This document shows positions 16,269-23,788 of a stretch of DNA of 64,000 nt, one piece after another. The DNA comes from a virus. Every line of letters begins with the position of its first letter. The first letter of the stretch is position 1. Location of the stretch: positions 1 to 64,000 of the IMG/VR virus record IMGVR_UViG_3300022602_001838, one strand, 5' to 3'. The translations under genes were made by a program, and so were the position numbers. Under the pieces are notes generated by a model that was given only the letters and a program-made list of their open reading frames with translations, searched no databases and was not told the DNA's origin.

Positions 16269-16573
16269 CAGATACCCAACTTGGCCTTGTCAATTTGACC
16301 AGTGATCACTGTGATGTTTTGATCCATGTGTGGATACTCGACAACGATTTTAGTTTCAAGCGACTTTTCTGCCTCGGGCATTTGACCTTCGATCAGGCTA
16401 AAGTCACGTACTGCAACTGCAATTTCTGCGGCACGATGCAAGTCACCCAAACGCAGTTCAAGTTCCAAAATACGCTCAATGGCAGCATCCAAGTCTGCTG
16501 GTGCATTGTGATACGTTGGCTTGATCATAACAGGGGTATCTGGATTTTCAGATGTTGTATCTACTTGAGACAT
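16268..16573 (-). CDS. Hypothetical protein, 101 aa
   Basis: An acidic, mostly helical protein. DLDAAIERILELELRLGDLHRAAEIA suggests a coiled coil. It lies between the zinc-ribbon-like gene and the 95-residue gene with no spacing. Function unknown. Confidence 0.65.
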   Translation of the reverse strand: MSQVDTTSENPDTPVMIKPTYHNAPADLDAAIERILELELRLGDLHRAAEIAVAVRDFSLIEGQMPEAEKSLETKIVVEYPHMDQNITVITGQIDKAKLGI

Positions 16574-16774
16574 TTAGTTTCCTTTAACAAGATTAGTAAA
16601 ATTCAAATGTTCTGCACACTTGACACAAATTGCATTGTACCGTGGGCCACCAGTTGTACTGATCACTGCATCGCAACTGTGACACAAGATAAAAGCCTGT
16701 GTTACAATGGCACCACGCGGTGTTTCGTAAATTGGCTCCAGAGTGTAGCCAATTATTTTGCGATTATTTTGCAT
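16574..16774 (-). CDS. Small zinc-ribbon-like protein, 66 aa
   Basis: Starts MQNNRKIIGY at 16774, 11 bases inside the end of the VWA gene. Two Cys pairs (CHSC and CVKC, 20 residues apart) suggest a zinc ribbon. An in-frame upstream extension to 16879 would lie entirely inside the VWA gene, so I prefer the shorter form. Possibly an adaptor or nucleic-acid-binding protein for the MoxR/VWA module. Confidence 0.6.
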   Translation of the reverse strand: MQNNRKIIGYTLEPIYETPRGAIVTQAFILCHSCDAVISTTGGPRYNAICVKCAEHLNFTNLVKGN

Positions 16775-18020
16775 CTTCGTAGTGTGCCCAGATACCGAAC
16801 TCGGGTTCAGCGCTAGGGTTGCCTTTGATGATCCAAACAGTGTCGCAGTAGCTTTCAACTTCTTCTGGACGCCAGCCATAGAAACAGTAGTCAGTGAACA
16901 TAATCAGTTTCTTGGGTTCGATACCGTTTTCGATCAAGTATTCCCACACACAGTGAGGGTCAGTACCGCCACCGCCTAGTGGATCAAACTCAGTGATTTC
17001 AGCCATGTTTTCACTAGTGAACTCACCGATGCCACCAATCTCAGTATCCCAACCCACGACACGGATTTTGTATTCAGTATACGAATCCATAATGCCTTTG
17101 ATTTCACTGAAAAAGATTTTCAGTTCCTCGGGACCAATCGAACCTGATGTATCGATACCGATAAAGATATCAATAGTTTCACCTGGCTTAGTAGATGGCA
17201 AGATAGCATCCATGTGCCAAGACTTACGACCTGGACGAGCAAATGTGTAATCGTTTTTGATCACTGATTGAATTTGTTGTTCAAGCAATTCTTTCCAGCT
17301 GATTTGAGGTTCAGTCAAATCTTGAATCATACGCTTGACACCACCGGGCAAGTTACCTGCACCTGCTGCCTGGGCAGCCTGCAACACAGCATCCTTGACT
17401 TCATCACGAATGGCTTTCTTTTCTTCCTCGCTCAGTTTAGGACGACCTTTACCATCTTTGTTGCCGTCACCATCACTATCACTTTCGCCATCACCATCGC
17501 CATCCAAGTGTTCATCAAGGATCTGCTTGAGCATATCGTTAATGTCTTTTTCAGTAGCGTTTTGCATCAAGTGATCGTAGACTTCTTCCATACTCCAGCC
17601 CTTGTATTTTTGATCATACAAGCCCACTGGAATCTTTTCACCCAAACGCTGATCAACCAAGTCATTGTTCACGCAGTAGTCTGCGGCAATGTTACTGACT
17701 TTGGGATCACGATCAACACGGCGACCCATGTGATCATAGACAACGTGCAACACTTCGTGACCAAACAAGAACTCAATCTGCTTGATCGGCATCTTGTTGA
17801 TAAATTCTGAGTTGTAATAAAAATGGCGACCGTCAGTGGCAGCAGTACCACACCATTCGTCGGCGTTAACCAACTTCAAACGAGTAGCCAAGTTGCCGAA
17901 AAATGGCGCACGGAGTAACAGACCGATACGAGCAGTGACGAGTTTATCACGTGCGGCTGCATCGACTTGGGGGTTAGTTACTGTTGCGGCTTTTGTTTTT
18001 TCTGCGAGAGTGTTAGACAT
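16764..18020 (-). CDS. VWA-domain protein with metallopeptidase-like N-terminus (MoxR partner)
   Basis: This 418-residue protein has HEVLHVVYDH (HExxH at 88-92) in the N-terminal domain, a linker rich in Asp/Gly around residue 180, and a C-terminal von Willebrand A domain with the MIDAS motif DTSGS. The same layout is known for VWA-like metallopeptidase-domain proteins paired with MoxR ATPases. The MoxR ATPase lies just upstream (18443-19543). The pair probably acts as a chaperone-like remodelling machine; its target is unknown. A good sigma70-type promoter (18042-18070) precedes it, with a GGAG ribosome-binding site. Confidence 0.85.
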   Translation of the reverse strand: MSNTLAEKTKAATVTNPQVDAAARDKLVTARIGLLLRAPFFGNLATRLKLVNADEWCGTAATDGRHFYYNSEFINKMPIKQIEFLFGHEVLHVVYDHMGRRVDRDPKVSNIAADYCVNNDLVDQRLGEKIPVGLYDQKYKGWSMEEVYDHLMQNATEKDINDMLKQILDEHLDGDGDGESDSDGDGNKDGKGRPKLSEEEKKAIRDEVKDAVLQAAQAAGAGNLPGGVKRMIQDLTEPQISWKELLEQQIQSVIKNDYTFARPGRKSWHMDAILPSTKPGETIDIFIGIDTSGSIGPEELKIFFSEIKGIMDSYTEYKIRVVGWDTEIGGIGEFTSENMAEITEFDPLGGGGTDPHCVWEYLIENGIEPKKLIMFTDYCFYGWRPEEVESYCDTVWIIKGNPSAEPEFGIWAHYEDAK

Positions 18021-18041
18021 TTCTGCTCCTGTTGAGTCTCT

Positions 18042-18070
18042 ATTATAGCATAGAGTTGAAAATTTTGCAA
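18042..18070 (-). promoter_or_regulatory. Sigma70-type promoter for the VWA gene
   Basis: TTGCAA (18065-18070), a 17-base spacer and TATAAT (18042-18047), with TGC before the -10 box. It lies about 20 bases before the VWA start codon. Confidence 0.7.
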
Positions 18071-18087
18071 ATTCGAAAATGTAATAC

Positions 18088-18381
18088 TCAAGTATTCATC
18101 CACTTGAGCGAAAAATATGTTAGTAGTTCATCTTTTAGATAGATGTAGTATTTACGATCATCTTTGTGCCAAGCCCATTTTGGGTTAAAACCATCCAACT
18201 TGTCCATAACTTCGTGATACTGTATTGCCCAGAAGGTATCACGATCAATACCCGGACCATAGTTTTCCCAACACCAGTTGCGAATCTGTATATACACAGC
18301 AATGTCACTAGTCCCAAGTCTAACACGGTGACTGAAAAAAGTGCTTAGTGCGTGTCTACCGTCAAGTTTTTCTAGTTGCAT
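18088..18381 (-). CDS. Hypothetical protein, 97 aa
   Basis: Rich in Trp, Tyr and His (WCWENYGPG, PKWAWHKDDRKYYIYL). No family recognised. The ATG lies only a few bases after the T-run of a terminator-like hairpin and no Shine-Dalgarno is visible, so its expression is unclear. It sits between MoxR and the VWA gene. Confidence 0.55.
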   Translation of the reverse strand: MQLEKLDGRHALSTFFSHRVRLGTSDIAVYIQIRNWCWENYGPGIDRDTFWAIQYHEVMDKLDGFNPKWAWHKDDRKYYIYLKDELLTYFSLKWMNT

Positions 18382-18384
18382 AGT

Positions 18385-18416
18385 AAAAAAGGGGACTTAC
18401 AGATTTCTCTAGCCCC
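18385..18416 (-). terminator. Terminator-like hairpin after the MoxR gene
   Basis: On the minus strand GGGG and CCCC arms enclose an inner AGA-GAAA-TCT hairpin, followed by six T. It lies 27 bases after the MoxR stop, which fits a Rho-independent terminator, though the stem has internal mismatches. Confidence 0.5.
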
Positions 18417-18442
18417 AATGTTCAACCTAAGGAGATAACCGA

Positions 18443-19543
18443 TTACTTACCGCTTGCGGCGATAATGTACTTGCCGAAGCGTTTGTGGAACTCGTCAAAG
18501 TGAGCCATCTTACCTGGCACCATTGGCAAGCTGTAAGTTGTCAGAGCAACACGAGCACCCATAACAGTCAACTCTGTGGAGAAGTTGTTCATCATGAATG
18601 ATAAGAAGTTGTCTGCCTGTTTGTGGAAGTCAGCAATCTTGTCCTTGCCCAACTTTTTGTATTGCTCTTGCAATTCGTAGCACATACTGATAGTCAATGA
18701 GTACATAGCACTCACTTCTTTGACTTTCAACTCAGTGACTTTGCCTTGCAACACATCAGAGGGGTTAGGCATTTGACCTGCAACTTTGCGGTGAGCCATA
18801 AAGCTCAGAGCAAGACCTTCACCAATAGTACCTGACACCAAGTCACGCAACTCGTCATCACTCATACCGTCTTGTTTCAAGAACTGCGACACGAACGACC
18901 AGCTACGAGGAGTAGCAAACGCACGACTTGCACTTTTTGGATCAAAGTCAAACAAACTGTGTTTTGCGAAACCAATGTAACCAACAACGTCTTGGTGAAC
19001 TTGATTGTTCACAGCCCATTGGAACCAGCTGTCAAAGTCAGGACGAACTTCCAAGTGAACAAAACGATTAGCCAGTGGGCTAGCCATACGATATGTCACA
19101 CCTTTGTCAGACTCACGGTTACCAGCAGCAACCACAACCACGTTGTCGGGCAACTGATATTTGCCAACACGGCGGTCCAAGACTAGTTGATAAGCAGCAG
19201 CCTGCACAGCGGGAGCCGCAGAGTTCATTTCGTCCAAGAACAATACAACGATGGGATACTGAGCACAGGTTTCAGCATCTGGCAAATCGATTGGGGGAGC
19301 CCAGTCCATTTTGCCTGTGTCACGATTGAAGTATGGAATACCTTTAATGTCAGTTGGCTCCATTTGTGACAAACGGACGTCATAGCAGACGCCATCAAGT
19401 TCTTGTGTCAGACCCTTGATAACGTCAGACTTGCCGACGCCTGGAGGACCCCACAGAAAAACGGGGCGTTTCGTATTGAAACAGGCTTTGATACGATTAC
19501 GGGCTTCACTCGGGGTGACGGTGCGAGACTCAGTTACTGCCAT
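18443..19543 (-). CDS. MoxR-family AAA+ ATPase
   Basis: Walker A GPPGVGKS and Walker B VLFLDEMN, followed by AAGNRESDKG as sensor 1, mark a MoxR-type AAA+ ATPase of 366 residues. It works with the VWA protein encoded next to remodel a protein complex or insert a metal in other systems. The start has an AGGAGT site. A TATAAT box and an inverted repeat lie upstream (19587-19615). Confidence 0.88.
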   Translation of the reverse strand: MAVTESRTVTPSEARNRIKACFNTKRPVFLWGPPGVGKSDVIKGLTQELDGVCYDVRLSQMEPTDIKGIPYFNRDTGKMDWAPPIDLPDAETCAQYPIVVLFLDEMNSAAPAVQAAAYQLVLDRRVGKYQLPDNVVVVAAGNRESDKGVTYRMASPLANRFVHLEVRPDFDSWFQWAVNNQVHQDVVGYIGFAKHSLFDFDPKSASRAFATPRSWSFVSQFLKQDGMSDDELRDLVSGTIGEGLALSFMAHRKVAGQMPNPSDVLQGKVTELKVKEVSAMYSLTISMCYELQEQYKKLGKDKIADFHKQADNFLSFMMNNFSTELTVMGARVALTTYSLPMVPGKMAHFDEFHKRFGKYIIAASGK

Positions 19544-19586
19544 TTAGATACTCCTTGTTGAATGACATTTTTAACATTGAAACTGT

Positions 19587-19615
19587 ATTATACAGACTTT
19601 TTATGATCTGTCTGT
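19587..19615 (-). promoter_or_regulatory. Promoter with overlapping operator-like inverted repeat
   Basis: TATAAT (19587-19592) lies next to a 6-bp inverted repeat, ACAGAC/GTCTGT (19592-19597 and 19610-19615), which occupies the spacer and -35 position. The -35 box itself is weak. A regulator bound at the repeat could control the MoxR operon; this is inference. Confidence 0.45.
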
Positions 19616-19644
19616 AGTTTTTATGCAACAAACAGAAAATATTT

Positions 19645-19929
19645 TTATGCCGCCTCCAGCATATTAGCTGGAACGCGCCAAGTAAGATGACTCTTGCCAT
19701 TTTCTGACACGAGAATGAATTTGCGGTTGACTTTTTTCACAGTGCCCAAGACGATTTTGTTATCACGGGTACTAGTAAAACGAACTTGGCTACCGATGAC
19801 CAAGCTGCCTGTATTTTTATGAACCAGTTGACTGCGGGCAAATTTCAGCGCATTGTAGATGGAATCCAGATCAGTATTAGAAAACTGACCAGAAATGATC
19901 GCTGAGTTAACTTCTTGAAGTGTAGTCAT
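19645..19929 (-). CDS. Hypothetical protein, 94 aa
   Basis: Starts MTTLQEVNSAI at 19929 after AGGAAGC. The C-terminal half (GSLVIGSQVRF, GTVKKVNRKFILV) looks like a small beta-barrel (SH3/KOW-like). It has its own promoter (19961-19989). Possibly a nucleic-acid-binding early protein; not recognised further. Confidence 0.65.
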   Translation of the reverse strand: MTTLQEVNSAIISGQFSNTDLDSIYNALKFARSQLVHKNTGSLVIGSQVRFTSTRDNKIVLGTVKKVNRKFILVSENGKSHLTWRVPANMLEAA

Positions 19930-19960
19930 TTTGCTTCCTGTTTCGTTTAACAATATATGT

Positions 19961-19989
19961 ATTATACAGCCGTTTTTCAAAATCACCAA
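19961..19989 (-). promoter_or_regulatory. Sigma70-type promoter for the 94-aa gene
   Basis: TTGGTG (19984-19989), 17-base spacer, TATAAT (19961-19966) preceded by TG (extended -10). It lies just downstream of the terminator of the methyltransferase gene. Confidence 0.65.
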
Positions 19990-19995
19990 ACGCAA

Positions 19996-20024
19996 AAAGA
20001 AAAACCGTTGCATTTCTACAACGG
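19996..20024 (-). terminator. Rho-independent terminator of the methyltransferase operon
   Basis: CCGTTG and CAACGG arms (20005-20010 and 20019-20024) form a stem with an 8-base loop; on the minus strand the stem is followed by a T-rich tract. It lies 25 bases after the methyltransferase stop. Confidence 0.75.
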
Positions 20025-20048
20025 CTTAAAAATGAATACTTTTGTTTG

Positions 20049-21014
20049 TCAGTCTAGTAAATGGTCTATGTTGATGGGCTTCAACTTGTCAGTAGTTGAT
20101 ACAACTACTGGCTCAATGAATCGCTGATCCATCTTTTCAAACATTTTTGGATCTCGCTCAATCAGAATGGCCCTACGATTCAGTGCCTGACAGGCAAGCC
20201 CAGCTGACCCACTTCCAGCAAAAGTGTCCAGAATCAAATCACCATCATTGGACAAGAGTTCGATAAAGTAACGCAAAACTTCTTGTGGCTTTTCAGTTGG
20301 GTGAATTTTGTTCTTGCCAAGACCGCCGCTGTACGTGATGGTATTTGGAACTACACACTCGATAAGCCCATTGGACTGTTTTCTTGAATTGAACACTGTT
20401 TCGTATTCTTTTCTGGCACGTTCAAATACCTCAGTCAAGTTATCAGTTGACTTGCTGTCCTTGATTGCTTTGTACAAGATACTGCTGGCTTTGTCGGCTG
20501 AGGCATATCGCTCAACCATACTGTCAATCTTTGCGTTGGCGTGAAATGTACGCTTACCCCCGGGCTTGATACCAAACAACACATACTCACACCCGCTCAC
20601 AGGATTTACTTGACGATTGAATGGCACGGCAGCTGGCTTCTTCCAAGTCCACACACGCTTGGGTTCAAACCCAACTCGCTCCATTGACTTCCACAGATAA
20701 GATACATACTGGTCAGAGATAAAGACTGCAAACGCTCCGCCCTTACGAACTTTTTTGAACCACAGAGCAGACCAGCTGTCAATCTGCTTTAAGAAGTCAT
20801 TGTGTTCTACTGAATCCCAATCCTGCTCAAAACTTTCGCTGAATCTTTGATTGTGAATAGTAGTTTTATTCTCACCAGTTTCTTTGTCGATCCACACTGG
20901 CTTGGCGCCATCTTCACTGATATTATATGGTGGGTCAGTAAGCAACAGGTCAACGCTGTTGTCGGCAATCAACTGATCCTGTTCGAGCATATCGCCCTGT
21001 ATTCTGGTAATCAT
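20049..21014 (-). CDS. DNA adenine or N4-cytosine methyltransferase, beta class
   Basis: The order of motifs is DPPYN (catalytic motif IV) near the N-terminus and DTFAGSGSAG (motif I, SAM binding) near the C-terminus, as in beta-class amino-methyltransferases of DNA. HPTEKPQEVLRYF before motif I is also typical. Length 321. No restriction enzyme gene is adjacent, so it is probably an orphan methyltransferase for self-protection or regulation. Its start follows directly on the 54-residue gene (TAAATG). Confidence 0.9.
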   Translation of the reverse strand: MITRIQGDMLEQDQLIADNSVDLLLTDPPYNISEDGAKPVWIDKETGENKTTIHNQRFSESFEQDWDSVEHNDFLKQIDSWSALWFKKVRKGGAFAVFISDQYVSYLWKSMERVGFEPKRVWTWKKPAAVPFNRQVNPVSGCEYVLFGIKPGGKRTFHANAKIDSMVERYASADKASSILYKAIKDSKSTDNLTEVFERARKEYETVFNSRKQSNGLIECVVPNTITYSGGLGKNKIHPTEKPQEVLRYFIELLSNDGDLILDTFAGSGSAGLACQALNRRAILIERDPKMFEKMDQRFIEPVVVSTTDKLKPINIDHLLD

Positions 21015-21179
21015 TTATTCTCCGTAGTCTGCACTGTCTTCTTGTTCTTGCCTGAATGCCTCTGCTTGTTCAAGCGTATCAAATGGATCACTTTGGAAAG
21101 CACACTGACCCCAGGGTCCGTTGAAGTAAACATAATACTTGCGTTCTTGATCATCAAAACGAATTTTCAGTTCATCCAT
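21015..21179 (-). CDS. Small acidic protein, 54 aa, upstream of the methyltransferase
   Basis: Starts MDELKIRFDDQERKYYVYF behind AAAGGAGC and a strong promoter, and ends with a TAA directly before the methyltransferase ATG. It has an FNGPWG turn followed by a C-terminal acidic helix (TLEQAEAFRQEQED). Function unknown; its position suggests a role linked to the methyltransferase. Confidence 0.7.
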   Translation of the reverse strand: MDELKIRFDDQERKYYVYFNGPWGQCAFQSDPFDTLEQAEAFRQEQEDSADYGE

Positions 21180-21201
21180 ACAATGCTCCTTTAAGTTCAG
21201 T

Positions 21202-21230
21202 ATTATACATTAGCACTGATTAAATGTAAA
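21202..21230 (-). promoter_or_regulatory. Sigma70-type promoter for the methyltransferase operon
   Basis: TTTACA (21225-21230), 17-base spacer, TATAAT (21202-21207) with TG in front. It is 22 bases from the start of the 54-residue gene. Confidence 0.75.
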
Positions 21231-21243
21231 GTAGAAAAAAGTA

Positions 21244-21615
21244 TTAATTATTTTCTTGCAGATTGTCCAAATACGTACCCAAGTTGCCAGCGTGTAGAGC
21301 CAGCATTATGGCATCTTGCTCACTGTGTACCCATAATTCTTTTAGGTCTTTGATGTAGTATGGCTGTGTTAACAGTCGCTCTAACTGTAACAACATTTTG
21401 GGGGTGATGGGTCTATCAAGACCTACAAGGTGTAAATCGAAGTCTGTTTTCTTTGCTAACCACATAGCGCCAACTTTGCTTAGGCGCATACTTGTGGGCT
21501 TGGTGGGATTAAAGAACCACTGATATCTGTCCCAGGTACTGGTCGGCGCATTTGGGATAGTGGCCCATTCTATGACCCATTGGTCTTGTGTCTTATGCTC
21601 TGTAGATTGTGTCAC
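21244..21615 (-). CDS. Hypothetical protein, 123 aa
   Basis: No family recognised. It has a Trp-rich N-terminal half (QDQWVIEWAT, WDRYQWFF) and a helical C-terminus. It overlaps the 96-residue gene upstream by 23 bases and is last in its operon, before the methyltransferase promoter. Confidence 0.6.
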   Translation of the reverse strand: MTQSTEHKTQDQWVIEWATIPNAPTSTWDRYQWFFNPTKPTSMRLSKVGAMWLAKKTDFDLHLVGLDRPITPKMLLQLERLLTQPYYIKDLKELWVHSEQDAIMLALHAGNLGTYLDNLQENN

Positions 21616-21883
21616 CTTGCTTCAACAAGACCACTGTAAATTTATCTGTCTTGAAAGTGTTGTTCATCTTTTTGCACAGATTGATAGCGTGTCCGCTATT
21701 GCTAAATGAAACCTTTTTGTATTTAGGTCCCGGATAGTGAACTAGGGTATGGAATGTTTTAAGATTAATAGGTTGGTTGTCGTAGAACACTGCCCATATG
21801 CCTTCGCTGGCTAGCACTTGATCGCTCTTATATGTAGTTTTGTTAACGTGTTCTAATAGAACCGTTGGCTTTGGTCTTGACAT
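21593..21883 (-). CDS. Hypothetical protein, 96 aa
   Basis: Start at 21883 (MSRPKPTVLLEHV) follows AAGGAAAG and lies 20 bases from an exact TATAAATA box. The protein is basic and probably alpha/beta. It contains KFTVVLLKQGDTIYRA at the end. Not recognised. Confidence 0.6.
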   Translation of the reverse strand: MSRPKPTVLLEHVNKTTYKSDQVLASEGIWAVFYDNQPINLKTFHTLVHYPGPKYKKVSFSNSGHAINLCKKMNNTFKTDKFTVVLLKQGDTIYRA

Positions 21884-21903
21884 ACTCTTTCCTTGACTAT
21901 AGT

Positions 21904-21911
21904 TATTTATA
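21904..21911 (-). promoter_or_regulatory. Late promoter box TATAAATA
   Basis: Exact T4-type late box on the minus strand, 21 bases before the start of the 96-residue gene at 21883, in the 45-base gap between two genes. Confidence 0.65.
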
Positions 21912-21928
21912 TTCAATAACTACGCACA

Positions 21929-22153
21929 TTATTTAAAACTGCCCCCATCCATCCCCATTTGGGCAACCTGCGCAACAGGTTCTGGTTGATCGCTGAGTTC
22001 TGCTATATGTGTTAATAAGGCAAAGATATCGTTGTGAAGATTTCTTGCCTCTTGTGCAGACAGTACCAACTGCTTGCTTTGTGTTTGATTCATAACACGC
22101 ACTTTGTCGTTAAACATACGCACGTGCAAACTTAGTTTATTGATTTCGATCAT
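21929..22153 (-). CDS. Hypothetical protein, 74 aa
   Basis: A helical protein starting MIEINKLSLHVRMFNDK and overlapping the 155-residue gene by 17 bases. QEARNLHNDIFALLTHIAEL probably forms a coiled coil. The end is Gly/Met-rich (GMDGG). Not recognised. Confidence 0.6.
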   Translation of the reverse strand: MIEINKLSLHVRMFNDKVRVMNQTQSKQLVLSAQEARNLHNDIFALLTHIAELSDQPEPVAQVAQMGMDGGSFK

Positions 22154-22604
22154 CTACTTCTCGTTCAGCGGCTTCTTGCGTTGCAAAAGGTCCACAGTAT
22201 TCGTAACGATTCAACATAATGAGTTTTGGACAGTATTGCAAACTCCAATCATCATCAAGTTTTACTGCGTAGTATCCAGCGCCGAAATAGCTCTTGCTCA
22301 TACGAGTTTTGGTATAGATTGGCAAGTAACGTTGGACATCAAACAGTGCATTGAAGTGTTTACCGCCTGTGGGGAATCCATAGATGTTATCTTCAACTGT
22401 GACTTTCTTGCGTTCGGCTTTGGCAAATACAATGTTGTATTTGGAACTCAGCATTTTGATACTGGGAAAGTATTCCCGCTGATAGTCATGCACATAAGCA
22501 TATCCACCATCTTCATCAATTGCCTGAATTGTAGCGCATTGCTGTCCATCACGCTCGACAATCCAGAACTTATCTTTAACTATGGGTTTTGCGATGGTGT
22601 TCAT
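22137..22604 (-). CDS. Hypothetical protein, 155 aa
   Basis: An alpha/beta protein with many Tyr, starting MNTIAKPIVKDKFWIVERDG and ending in an acidic helix (FATQEAAEREVDDRN). It overlaps both neighbours (ATGA with the one upstream). No family recognised. Confidence 0.65.
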   Translation of the reverse strand: MNTIAKPIVKDKFWIVERDGQQCATIQAIDEDGGYAYVHDYQREYFPSIKMLSSKYNIVFAKAERKKVTVEDNIYGFPTGGKHFNALFDVQRYLPIYTKTRMSKSYFGAGYYAVKLDDDWSLQYCPKLIMLNRYEYCGPFATQEAAEREVDDRNQ

Positions 22605-22939
22605 TTTTGTAGTTGGCTCATTGTAATAATTTTGCCCAACTCTTTATCGAAGTCAGCATCCTCGTGAATCAGATACAGCTTGGGTATTGGGCCAGACTGG
22701 ATGCTGATGATATAGCCACCGTTGGCATGTGTGATGCGTATTGTAATATCACTGTTGATATAAACGTTGGGTTCTTGTGCGCCTATGCTATATAAACTAC
22801 TTGCGTTGCCTAGTGCTATGCCCGCACTTGCGTATTGTCCTGCTATTGCCGTCATTGCTTTGTTTTCCTCTTTGTCAAATAAGATGCGTCCACCAGATAA
22901 CCAGTTGGCCAGACGCAGGCGTGATTTTTTGAACATCAT
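22601..22939 (-). CDS. Hypothetical protein, 112 aa, paralogue of the next gene upstream
   Basis: Begins MMFKKSRLRLANWLSGG; the C-terminal half (ITHANGGYIISI, then an acidic stretch and LGKIITMSQLQK) resembles the end of the 98-residue protein at 22936. Both start with a short basic amphipathic helix (RLANWLSGG / RFMAWVQDY). The two probably arose by duplication. There are two adjacent ATG codons, at 22939 and 22936. Confidence 0.65.
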   Translation of the reverse strand: MMFKKSRLRLANWLSGGRILFDKEENKAMTAIAGQYASAGIALGNASSLYSIGAQEPNVYINSDITIRITHANGGYIISIQSGPIPKLYLIHEDADFDKELGKIITMSQLQK

Positions 22940-23232
22940 TGTTTCAATAACTCCATGGCAACAATTTGTCCAATGCGATGAGCAATGTCTTGTTCGGTGT
23001 CGGGGATCACATAAGTTTTGTTGTTGCTTTCGTCCCGGCGACGATCGTATGTACGCATCTGTACAATGGTTCCGCCCTCGGCCGGCATCACTATGAATCG
23101 CATACCGTCAATGTCTGCTTCTTCGCCGACTCGTACTTTACCTGATGCCACTGTTGTAGCGTAGATCTCGTTTTCACGTTTTGGATAGTCTTGGACCCAT
23201 GCCATAAAGCGGTATAGAGTGCGTCTAATCAT
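22936..23232 (-). CDS. Hypothetical protein, 98 aa, paralogue of the next gene downstream
   Basis: Starts MIRRTLYRFMAWVQDY; contains PAEGGTIVQMR and ends TEQDIAHRIGQIVAMELLKQ. This matches in layout the 112-residue protein encoded next. It overlaps its neighbours by four bases. Function unknown. Confidence 0.65.
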   Translation of the reverse strand: MIRRTLYRFMAWVQDYPKRENEIYATTVASGKVRVGEEADIDGMRFIVMPAEGGTIVQMRTYDRRRDESNNKTYVIPDTEQDIAHRIGQIVAMELLKQ

Positions 23233-23585
23233 TTTTGTTCCTTGGTTTCTTCTTCTAGGGTGAGCGCCTTCATAATCTCAAGACGCTCGTATGCGTCTCT
23301 AAGGCCAGGATGTTGGTCCATTCTAGCCTTGAGTTCTAGTTCTTCAGCACGCCGTTGTTTGGCCCAATCTAGCAGACTTTCGGCCTCCTGGCTAAGTCCA
23401 ACACCAGCATAGCCCATATTCAATGTAACCCAACTAGCTCCATCGTAGACTTCCATATTTTGATTGCCGGTATTGTAGCGCACATTACCTACACCTTGAA
23501 GTCCACTGTAGCCATTTACGTAAGTGCTTGCCTGGCCACCTGTGATGTGTATATAACGCCCAATTGGGTTTATATCTCTAATCAT
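23229..23585 (-). CDS. Hypothetical protein, 118 aa, two-part
   Basis: The N-terminal 60 residues (GRYIHITGGQAS, GNVRYNTGNQNMEVYDG) look like a beta-rich tail or fibre-type module. The C-terminal part is helical (WAKQRRAEELELKARM) and ends with HPGLRDAYERLEIMKAL. A similar end, DHPAVADVFERLQVVMAL, is found in the 107-residue protein at 26302. The two may share an interaction helix. Confidence 0.6.
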   Translation of the reverse strand: MIRDINPIGRYIHITGGQASTYVNGYSGLQGVGNVRYNTGNQNMEVYDGASWVTLNMGYAGVGLSQEAESLLDWAKQRRAEELELKARMDQHPGLRDAYERLEIMKALTLEEETKEQK

Positions 23586-23788
23586 TCGCCATCGGACTCC
23601 GCAGCCGCCTGGCGCGCCACTTCCTCGTCAATCTTGGCCTGTAGCACTTGTGTTATAAGCTGATTGAGAGTGATGTCTTTTTCATGTGCCATCAGCATGA
23701 GTTGATACAGTTCTTCCTTAGGAAGATTGAGTTCAATCTCGCTGTAGCCGTCTAGTGATTCTTCAAAGTCTTCATGTTGTGTAGTCAT
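23582..23788 (-). CDS. Ribbon-helix-helix-like small protein, 68 aa
   Basis: The centre reads EIELNLPKEELYQLMLMAHEKD then ITLNQLITQVLQAKI, the strand-helix-turn-helix order of ribbon-helix-helix DNA-binding proteins. It overlaps both neighbours and follows the exonuclease gene. It may regulate early transcription. Confidence 0.5.
   Translation of the reverse strand: MTTQHEDFEESLDGYSEIELNLPKEELYQLMLMAHEKDITLNQLITQVLQAKIDEEVARQAAAESDGE

Noticed and set aside
17268-17810. Long plus-strand frame antisense to the VWA gene
   Set aside because: Its length comes from the biased Asp/Gly codons of the opposite gene.
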